DNA of 64,000 nucleotides from Paragorgia papillata. Its lineage: Eukaryota; Cnidaria; Anthozoa; Scleralcyonacea; Coralliidae. Location of the stretch: contig JAWNZC010000013.1 of the NCBI GenBank assembly GCA_035771165.1, positions 1,479,001 through 1,543,000 of the forward strand, given 5' to 3'. The notes under the pieces were generated by a model, which searched no databases, had not been told where the DNA came from, and saw nothing but the letters and a program-made list of their open reading frames with translations. Below are positions 56,426-64,000 of this stretch, piece by piece. The position numbers were made by a program, and so were the translations under genes. How positions within the stretch are numbered: position 1 is the stretch's first letter; every line of letters begins with the position of its first letter.

Positions 56426-58649
56426 AAAAGGAAAACATATGGTCATCGAAGGATTTGGTTACAAAGAATCATATTTCTAAACGTTCAAGGGCAGCTGTGA
56501 TCACGATGGAGGGCGATATTGAAGCAGAAGAGATAACTGAAGAAATTCAAATCATCAAAGCCGATAAATATAGGACGACGAAGGCGATTTTCAACAGTCA
56601 ATGACCGTGGCATCATTCAAAGACGAAGGGTCGAAGGGACTCATCGCAAGTCAAACCGAAGATTCGTATAATTGCTGTCACAGGAGAAACAGAAGAAATA
56701 AACGCTTTGTTGGATGCTTTCTTACTGCTTTACGAAACGTTTTGCCATAAAAAGAATCAAGACAAACTTCTCGAATCCTTTTATGGTTTAATTCCTCGAT
56801 CATGTGAGCTGCTGAACTGTCAAGACTTTATAAAATGATTCATCTTGATCGGATTCCACAACACCAGCCATGAAACTACTGGTACTGGCGAAGGCAGTTC
56901 AACAAATATCAACACCGAAGGCCAAACCATTACAACTTGATCCAGTTGAACGTGGACCCTCTTTCTTTATTCTTATGTGGCAGGGGATGAAATCAGCAAA
57001 CTGTATCAGTTGAATCATAGTTGAACAGACGAAAGAAAGGAGAGGGAAAGTGGGAAACCACTATAAACCAGGAACTGCGAACCTACAAATTAAGAACCTT
57101 TATGCTAAAATATTCCTTTTACACCCACATTTTATAAGAACCTTTTTAGCCTAAAAATTGTAACAGGTTCTTATTTGAAAAACTTCAGTTCAAATAACTG
57201 AAAATAAAAACAAGAAATTTTGCACATTTTGTATTTTTGGTAATGACATTATGTTAAATATTAATTTCCAAAATATCTCCCAGTGACACTGCAACACAGT
57301 TCAAATGCAGTTCAAATTATTTTCCTGCATGCATCTGGCAGTTGAAGACATTGGTTGAAGATTGCAAAGTTATTGTAATTTCTACAGTAAAACTTTAATA
57401 CATGCAGCATATCAATAATTACCTCACCAGTTGAGTATGTTCACATATACTGTATATGTTTTCATTGATTAGCTACTCACTTTAGTAACAAGAACTATCA
57501 ACCAATGCATTTAAGTAACTATATTGTTGCAGTTTAATTGTTACATAAAGGACGTGGACATATTAATCAGAGCAGGGTTCTTTTTGATTATGTGGTTATA
57601 CTAATTAGTTATAATTAAAGTGTTTATTGTACAAAAGCAAGGGGCCACACATTTTGAGCTTGTTGTTGGACCAACAGCAAGCACCCTTTCCTCGAAAAAA
57701 ATAAGAACGTATTTAAGAACATAAATAGCCTAAAATCCTGGTAAATACCACTTATATAAGAACCTTTTTAGGCTAACTTGAAAAATGGTGGTTCTTATAC
57801 GTGGGTTTTTACTGTAATTATATTTCTGCCCAAACAAGGGGAGGTTTAATTACAGCTTGCAAGGGCTTAGTAAACATTTTAGAAGTAGCTGAGATTTTTT
57901 TCAGAGAGCATGTATGAGAGTAAATTGACATTAAAGAAATATTCCAGTAGAAATGATATGTAATTCTGCATTAAACTCACCTATTGTTAAATCTTTGTGG
58001 GACAACATTGTTGTGTCATGTGAACTTCAACCTCAACACAGAAACTGCTTGGAAAATGTAATTAAGCTATATTTAAGAGTTTGAGCATTTTCATATACCA
58101 GAGACTATATCACGAAGTACCGCATCAAAGCAAAAAGCACTATTAAGGAGACAAAAAAGAGTGATGCCAGTAATATGCCTGATAAATATATAATTATGTA
58201 TTATTATAAATTTGAATTGTTAGATTTTTTTGTTCTACCAATTTGTCTTTGCATGTTTTAAACTTCTCCAGTATGTGAACTGTTTTGTTATTTTCTGTTT
58301 CTTGTATACAATATTGTACCTGTTAGTATGCTGCTAATAACATTAGGTAAAAAGACCAGCTATAACACAGCATATTGCATCTTGCATTCAATCCATAATT
58401 CCATTTTGCAAAGATTTGTATAAAGTACTATGACAGAACAGGCTAAAAGGTTAAAAATATAAAAAGTACAACACAAAATGTTTTTAACTAAAAAGTAATA
58501 CAGTGCCATTTCTGTCTTGTTCTTTTTAGATTTTTTAAATTTTTTAGCCTGTTAGTATCAGTTAGTACTACCAGGTACAGTAGTTTCTTATAAACCTTTG
58601 ACAAAATTATAAATTGGTTTACACTAGCTGGCATTACTGTACATTATAT
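56426..58649. other. AT-rich interior of the THAP element
   Basis: A plus-strand frame reaches 56604 and resumes in the same frame after one stop (to about 56838), but the product has no recognisable domain. Two copies of an AAGAACCTTTTTAGCCTAAA word lie near 57138 and 57760 in the same orientation. The rest is non-coding. Confidence 0.4.
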
Positions 58650-58960
58650 CATAGTTATTCTAAACATGGTTTGGAAACCCGGCAAACTTCAAAGCGGTCA
58701 ACAATCAAGCTACGATTCATGTTGAAAGGTACACGAAGGTGCACAAATCCTTTGTTTTAGGTTTATTAATATTTAAACAGTACGGTTGAGCGATTCAACC
58801 CAAACGTTGCTATTGGATGATTGCTTCATTATACAGAAAACACAATATGTTCAGTAACCGTGAAAGTGCACACATTTCCATAAACCTGAACAAAAACATA
58901 AAACAATGACTTTTGTTGAGCTTCCAAACCATGTTTCTATTAACTATGATTATATCAACA
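58650..58960. mobile_element. MITE with AACATGGTTTGGAA termini
   Basis: Inverted ends (AACATGGTTTGGAAACCC and CTTCCAAACCATGTTTCTAT) and the interior words CGTTGCTATTGGATGATTGC and TTCCATAAACCTGAAC match 10606-10905 and 30893-31181. It is nested in the THAP element. Confidence 0.7.
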
Positions 58961-59431
58961 ATACTATAAAGCATGTCCTGACAATTGAAAGTCCTATATT
59001 ATTATATAGAACCCCTGTGCATTATCCTTGATGAGCAATTATGATGTACATATTATTAACATACAGTCATTCACTCATTCTCACTCACTCATTTTCTGAA
59101 CAAACTCGAAAACTGTAAAGGTTTATATAAATAAATCATAATAGAGCAAAAAGATTCCTGTATACTACAGGTTATACAGTCGGTGTATTAAAATGAATGT
59201 CGATTTCCTCAATCAATGGTGACAAATTGTACATAAAAATAGTAAACATCAACTCGTGGAAACACAATGTTTATATTTATTGCTCAGTTTTCAACATTAC
59301 TTCAATAGAAGCGGCCAGTGGTTTCCTCGTTTTCTAACACCGTTAACAATCCTCCAATGCTTGATATTGTTGAAACGTTGAGGCTTGGTAGAGTTAGAGC
59401 TGCTTGGCTCAACATCTGCTCTTTATTAATA

Positions 59432-59529
59432 CTACAGAATGCGGCGCTCTTGTTTTCGCACATCGTGACTTTTTGCGGGCAAATTCTCAGTAGGGACGCT
59501 ACCAGTTATCACAAATTTTCGTTTTGGTT
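59432..59529 (-). pseudogene. THAP transposase fragment, exon 2
   Basis: The acceptor TGATTTGTAG precedes a frame that continues the THAP exon in phase 1: QPKRKFVITGSVPTENLPAK then SHDVRKQERR, ending at an in-frame TAG. The basic segment followed by a V-P-T-x-N-L-P motif is what follows the THAP domain in many invertebrate P-like transposases. Downstream coding is not convincing. Confidence 0.5.
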
Positions 59530-59654
59530 CTACAAATCAAAATAAGCCGTGGATGAATAAATATGCATATAATACAATGCCCTCTTTGTAATCAGATACG
59601 AAACAATTAAGACATGACCAAGCGCAAGCATATATTAAAATGCAAAATACTTAC

Positions 59655-59907
59655 GAGTCAAGATACATTCTGGCTTGAAATGAAGCTCACAAAAGAAAAC
59701 ATTGTTCGCCTCAATCTGTTTTTTCAACTCTGGCGTCATCTCCCTGGTTCTCAAAATCAGTCGGAGCCATTCTTCGCGAGCTTAATTCCTCTTCTTCGCT
59801 GCGGTTTCTTCACCGTCCGCCGCGCCAACAACCGGGATTTTAAACAGCGAATGTTCGTACTTTCTGCTGCTCGAACAACCATAGAAAGCACAATTTGAAC
59901 CAGGCAT
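59655..59907 (-). pseudogene. THAP zinc-finger exon of a P-element-like transposase
   Basis: The ATG at 59907 begins MPGSNCAFYGCSSSR; the frame continues LFKIP, then REEWLRLILRTREMTPELKK and VFFCELHF, and ends at a donor CTC|GTAAGT (84 codons plus one base). The C-x4-C, F.IP, W, and C-x2-HF landmarks define the THAP C2CH DNA-binding domain. Codon 42 is TAA (59782-59784), so the copy is inactivated by a nonsense change. Domesticated THAP genes also exist, but the inverted flanks favour a transposon. Confidence 0.72.
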
Positions 59908-60130
59908 ACCTTCAAACTATTGTTTGAATGTATAATGGCACCACAACACCTTAAAACAACTCCAAACGATACAATTTTCTAAACACACTATAAACAGGCC
60001 GCAACACAAGATTTCCGAAGCTATCCCCGCTCCTCGTCACGTGACACAAAATAAAAGTGATGAAAAACATGTTTTGTCACGTGGTACAGCTAGCCTAACC
60101 AGTCTCCCTTCCATTAACCGTGGGTAGCCC

Positions 60131-60435
60131 GAGAGATCCAATGCGATGGTTCTGCTTAAGCTCCTAGCTTGTATTGTTTCATGATAATGTGTATTACACA
60201 CAATGTTTAACACCAGTATGGGTCCAATTACCTATCTATCATCAATGACAAATCAGCATAAACAAAGGATTTACCTAATTTAGAATTAGGGTTCGGCACA
60301 TGAGAAGAGCGACGTTTGAAACTGCTAGTGTTGAACTGATCTGACGACTAATGCGCACGTGTTATGTCTATGCCGGATCTATAGCCATCGAACCGTCGGA
60401 ACTACCGACATGCAGTTACATGCAGTTACATGCAT
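60131..60435. other. Unassigned intergenic stretch
   Basis: Nothing recognised apart from a short tandem CATGCAGTTA near 60410. Confidence 0.35.
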
Positions 60436-60439
60436 ACAG

Positions 60440-60812
60440 TAGGCCTTAAGATACTAGGACGACGACGGCGGTTAAAAAGCAATTCAAATTTTAGCATTAA
60501 AAAGAAGTCACGGTTAACTGACTACTGTATTCAATACTTGAAGCTTGTTTTATAATTTTCAAAGTGTTTAAACGGTTGCAGTGGCTGTGTTATTGGCAAT
60601 CTCAGACAACAGTTCTCATCACTCCACGAGTCATCGTCGTCCTGAAGACGTGAAAATGCTCGAGTGGCGTTGTACACAGAGCGAGGACGGTGTCCAGATT
60701 ACTCTTGGGACTATAAATTATTCACTATCTTTGTTTTGCAAGAAGAATGCTTTTGTTTGAAGGATGTCGTCCTCGAAGTTCCTGTCGTAATTAGATCTTA
60801 AGGTCCCTATAG
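60440..60812. mobile_element. MITE with CTTAAGGTCCCTA terminus, inverted copy
   Basis: A reverse-complement copy of 45927-46316: AGGACGACGACGGCGGTTAA and AAAAGCAATTCAAATTTTAG at the left, GATCTTAAGGTCCCTATAG at the right. The two copies remain highly similar over more than 300 bp. Confidence 0.75.
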
Positions 60813-60844
60813 TCTATACACTGCCACGGCGTACTTATAAACTA

Positions 60845-61138
60845 CAGGGTGAATAAAAAAAACCTGATGCCTTTCATATTCAAATTAGCCGCATAGCGGC
60901 TGTAATTTGACAGAAGTTCCCTAAATATCTCATGGGTATACGAAGCCGATATCAAATAAGTGAACCCTAAATATCTCATGGGTATACGAAGCATATCAAA
61001 TAAGTGAATATCAAATAAGTGAACCTTATTTGATATGCTTCGTATACCCATGAGATATTTAGGGAACTTCTGTCAAATTACAGCCGCTATGCGGCTAATT
61101 TGAATATGAAAGGCATCAGTTTTTTTTTATTCACCCTG
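60845..61138. mobile_element. Tc1/mariner-like MITE, 294 bp, near-perfect palindrome
   Basis: TA flanks both sides (60843-60844 and 61139-61140). Ends CAGGGTGAATAAAAAAAAC and its complement continue as inverted repeats through AGCCGCATAGCGGCTGTAAT to the centre. The left arm carries a tandem duplication of the segment AAATATCTCATGGGTATACG plus AAGC that the right arm lacks. Confidence 0.8.
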
Positions 61139-61249
61139 TATATTATTTTCGTTTGTTGTTTTGTTCTTTTATTATTTCTCTGACAACACAACCGTTATGG
61201 GTGATAACGGAGACTTTTGAAAATGTAAAAAAATAGGTTTTCATATATA

Positions 61250-61350
61250 GTGCTGCGTATTTTGAAAAGTGTTTTGAAAAGGTGGCCGAAACTGGCGGGA
61301 TTTTTTCTAACCGAAATACTGACCGGTTTCGAGCGGAGCCCTGATTTGGC
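61250..61350 (-). ncRNA. Hammerhead-like module, diverged
   Basis: Plus-strand order AGTGCTGCGTATTTTG, AAAAGGTGGCCGAAACTGGC, CTAACCGAAATACTGACC, GGTTTCGAGCGGAGCCCTGA. Reversed, this gives GGGCTCCGCTCGAAAC in the family order; the CTGANGA box is lost. Confidence 0.3.
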
Positions 61351-61720
61351 GTTCCGTGGACAGAGAGATAGGAGAAAAACGAATAAAAAAGTCACCGTTT
61401 TAGCATATAAAAACGTTATACGTGGCCTAACAAATTGCGTGCATTCGAGGTTTACATAGATTTTCTGAACATTCTGTTCAAAACATATTCTTGGTTGCCA
61501 TGGCAGGCATATATTGCAGGAACTTCTTTGTCTTTTGAAGAAGACTAATGATGGTTGATTGCACTATCAAAAAAATATTAGTCTTACAACAGGATTAAAA
61601 AAAATGTGGCACGCTGTTTGCATATATATCAAAACCTCGTGGCGTTTATCATTTAATTTTCATTTATATGATCCATTTATCCAACCATTTCAATACCATT
61701 CAATTCCCGAATGAATCTAA

Positions 61721-62088
61721 GGGGCTGTTCACACGAGACCGGGTTATCTCGGGGGGTAGGGATAACTCGGGGGCTAGGGTCAAAGTTGACCCTATTTCAC
61801 ATGATAAAACGCAACTACCGAGTTGTCCCTGGCCCCGAGATAACCCTAGCTTCATGTGAACGCTTCACCTCGAGTTATCCCGAGCAACAGCATAAATACG
61901 CATGCCTAAGTTGACCCTTCCCCCCCGAGATAACTCGGGTGAAAGCGTTCACATGGAGGTAGGGATAACTATCGCTCCGACCGAGTTATCCCTATCCCCC
62001 GAGTTATCTCGGTCTCATGTGAACGGTTTACTTTTTTAACATGGAAATAAACTAACACCGAGTTATCTCGCCTCATGTGAACAGGCCC
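61721..62088. mobile_element. CGAGTTATCTCGG-word PIF/Harbinger MITE, 368 bp
   Basis: Inverted ends GGGGCTGTTCACA and GTGAACAGGCCC with TAA on both sides (61718-61720 and 62089-62091). The interior is a chain of CCGAGTTATC, GATAACTCGG and GTTCACATG words. Relative of 12550-12975. Confidence 0.8.
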
Positions 62089-62284
62089 TAACATTCAATG
62101 CGGGTTGGTTGAACTACTGATTTCACTGTAATCAAATTCACTTCAATCATCATTTAATCTTCAATAATAATATTAACGACCAAAAGGCGAATTGTTTGTT
62201 TAAAAATAAAACTGACAACTTTTAATATTTACTACGTTTTGGAGTCTTAGTATATTATGCAGCCTCCGAAACGTCGTTCTTTAA

Positions 62285-62405
62285 ATAAAGCAAAGTCAGT
62301 GAAAAGGTAAACGGCAAAGAATAGTTTTTATAACGAAATTAATACTGCGTTTCGACCGGAGTCATTCATTCCTTCAGCAGAGTGAAATGTGTGAAAGTTG
62401 TTTTT
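62285..62405 (-). ncRNA. Hammerhead-like module, minus strand
   Basis: Plus-strand text AAAAGGTAAACGGCAAAGAA, ACGAAATTAATACTGCGTTT, CGACCGGAGTC, TTCAGCAGAGTGAAATG parallels 48640. Reversed it has CTGCTGA, a longer stem II region and GAAACG. Confidence 0.4.
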
Positions 62406-62441
62406 GTCAGAAACAAACTTTTTTTTTGGTCGTTACTATTA

Positions 62442-62858
62442 AGGCCTGGCCAAACGGCGCTTTCAACATTTCATTCAGCATCGTTCAACATTGTTGAATT
62501 CAACATGTTGAAAGCGTTTGGCCCCCTGTTGAATGATGTCGAATGGTGTTGAACGAAAAATTTGAACATGTTCAAATTTTCGTTCAACACGCGTTCAACA
62601 TTTCTATTGTTCTCAAAATGTTGAAAGGTGTTGAACGCATTTGGCCACATTTCATTCAACTTTGTTGAACAGAGACATGCGCCATGCGAGATATTGTCGA
62701 TTCCAGCTTTTGTGGTAGCCCGCGTTCAATTAATTGTCATTCATGAATGTTGAACGATGTTGAATTCATTTGGCCACTCGTGCTTTCAACATTATTCAAC
62801 ATCGTTCAACAATGTTGAATGATGTTGAATGCGATGTTGAAAGCGTTTGGCCAGGCCT
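62442..62858. mobile_element. GTTGAAC-word PIF/Harbinger MITE, 417 bp
   Basis: Inverted ends AGGCCTGGCC and GGCCAGGCCT, with TTA on both sides (62439-62441 and 62859-62861). Longer than its sisters because of a non-repetitive centre (about 62665-62735) between two word-rich halves. Confidence 0.88.
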
Positions 62859-63115
62859 TTATGGAATATTCTCTTGGTTTGCACTTGACGTCATGGCGGC
62901 CATGTTGGACGAACTTTAACAAAAGAATCTCATTAGCAGCTATTGTATTTCGAGTATGTTTTCCTCCAACATGGCCGCCATTTCTTTGTCTTTTAAATCT
63001 CAAGGGATTGATTGCAACCAACCAATTACTAAAAGTGAAGCTCGTTACTATCTATTTCCGATTATCTAATCATTTCAATTCTGTCCAATTCCAGTCCTGG
63101 ATCTGATTTTCAACG
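62859..63115. other. Unassigned stretch with a CATGGCGGCCAT pair
   Basis: TCATGGCGGCCATGTTGGA (62890) and TCCAACATGGCCGCCATTTC (62966) form an inverted pair, possibly a small MITE. No gene. Confidence 0.45.
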
Positions 63116-63117
63116 TT

Positions 63118-63205
63118 TCTCTCTGTCTCTGATGAGGGCCCCCGGCCGCTCGAAACGTCCTTATTTCGTTGCTAATAAAAAATCTCAGCTTTTCACTTTT
63201 GTTCT
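63118..63205 (+). ncRNA. Hammerhead-like module
   Basis: CTGATGA (63129-63135), a G/C-rich stem region GGGC...GCTC, GAAA (63152-63155), then ACG paired with CGT across TCCTTATTT and a following TT. All core boxes are intact here, but a stable stem I is not obvious. Confidence 0.5.
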
Positions 63206-63650
63206 AATCAACAGCGGTTTGCAAAAGAAACATTCGTTCGACACCAATAATACCAGATAATCATATTGACTTCTGGCACATGACACATGATGTCAAGACG
63301 GTGGTGTGAACAACTTCAAAGTCCCGACGCTCAAGAAAGCAATCAATGAACGTTTTACTGAAAAAATGTCATCGGAAAGGTGTAATGTATCCCTCCTTGC
63401 TGTTTTGAGAGAACTCTCACACCGCGGTCACTCAAGCCAGGTGTGACGGTCTGAGTTTGTCACCTTGCTGAGATTGTATATCGATTTGTGTAGTCGGATA
63501 TTTAACGTCCAGAACAGTCAAACTTTTTGCCTTCAAATGCTTGATTAATGCATGTTATGCATAATGCGATGTTGGAGTGCACTGTGCTGATAGTTGTCTT
63601 TTGCCACAACATATTACCACAGAAAATTTTTCATGATTTTCACACACTGC
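63206..63650. other. Unassigned intergenic stretch
   Basis: No gene or repeat recognised. Confidence 0.35.
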
Positions 63651-63654
63651 TAAA

Positions 63655-64000
63655 GTCAACCGAAAAATTCGGCTGACTCGAGCGCGATTTGAACTCGCAC
63701 CTTCGCGGGATACCGTTCCGCCGCTCTATACCTGTACCCTGCGAGCAGAGCCTTCTTTTCCTTATATCTTCGCTGAGAGAGAGCAAGAAAAGTAGGCTCT
63801 GCTGCATTCGGGACTGGTTTCCGTTGCGCACGCATGTCAGTTGCTTGGTTACAATCTCGAACCCAGTCCAATCAGAGCAGAAAACAAAACGAGAACCGGT
63901 TAAACGGGTCTTAAACGGGTTACTTCGTCCTAAATCTTGGACGTAGCCAAACACGAATACAGCAGAGCCTACTTGCCTTCCTCTCTCTCAGCGAAGAAAT
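63655..64000. mobile_element. Inverted AGCAGAGCCTACTT repeat with tRNA-like head, cut by window edge
   Basis: On the minus strand, GGTGCGAGTTCAAATCGC resembles a B box. The word GCAGAGCCT.CTT with TTCGCTGAGAGAGAG occurs at 63748, inverted at 63780-63805, and again at 63964-64000, indicating a foldback or multimeric SINE that continues past the right edge. Confidence 0.45.

Larger units (their letters stand above)
56290..60130 (-). mobile_element. P-element-like (THAP) transposon with inverted ends, decayed
   Basis: Blocks of inverted homology bracket 3.8 kb: CCCACGGTTAATGGAAGGG, AGACTGGTTAGGCTAGC and GTCACGTGACGAGGAGCGGG plus GATAGCTTC occur at 56297-56425 and, complemented, at 60022-60125. 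Just inside the right end, a minus-strand THAP-domain exon and a second exon are present, the order expected for a P-type transposase read from the right terminus. I see no further transposase exons in the AT-rich interior, which also hosts another MITE (58650-58960). No target duplication was found. Confidence 0.6.

Noticed and set aside
56125..56604. 159-codon plus-strand frame
   Set aside because: It runs through the left inverted end of the THAP element, has no recognisable domain, and is opposite in direction to the transposase exons.

Overview
The window looks like animal nuclear DNA, and a marine invertebrate such as a cnidarian is my best guess. Genes are split by introns with canonical GT/AG borders. 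The only recognisable host genes are two members of the animal organic anion transporter family (OATP/SLCO). The rest is crowded with short DNA transposon derivatives, tRNA- and 5S-derived SINEs, LINE tails and very long microsatellites. There are no operons and no prokaryote-like gene density. The taxon is inference; no marker gene is present.

Layout. Both transporter genes lie on the minus strand. Gene 1 starts at 17361 and runs leftward through exons at 17181-17361, 6148-6339, 4522-4886 and 3553-3955; its remaining exons must lie beyond the left edge. Gene 2 (41625 down to 31271) appears complete: nine exons join in frame into 669 codons including the stop (668 residues), with the OATP signature, a Kazal-like cysteine loop and about twelve membrane segments. 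The first four exons of the two genes have the same intron phases (1, 1, 0, 1), so they are paralogues, probably from tandem duplication. Each would be a plasma-membrane carrier for amphipathic organic anions, going by the family.

Regions. 1-1425 is a long minisatellite. 1.8-17 kb is gene 1 with an 11-kb first intron holding a LINE tail, MITEs, SINEs and a 5S-derived SINE. 17.4-31.2 kb is intergenic and holds a 1-kb Mutator-like element with a 9-bp target duplication, a 24-bp satellite and several palindromic elements. 31.2-41.7 kb is gene 2, most of whose introns contain a different simple-sequence array. 42-64 kb is intergenic: PIF/Harbinger-like MITEs flanked by TTA or TAA, a nested hAT-like element with an 8-bp duplication, a Penelope-like tail, and a 3.8-kb inverted-repeat element carrying a decayed THAP-domain (P-element-like) transposase.

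The most interesting signals are dispersed modules with a hammerhead-ribozyme-like core, several of them folded into palindromes; MITE families built from reiterated short words; nested insertions whose empty sites can be seen elsewhere in the window; and the replacement of intron sequence by microsatellites in gene 2. All boundaries were read by eye, so repeat ends may be off by several bases unless a target duplication is described.
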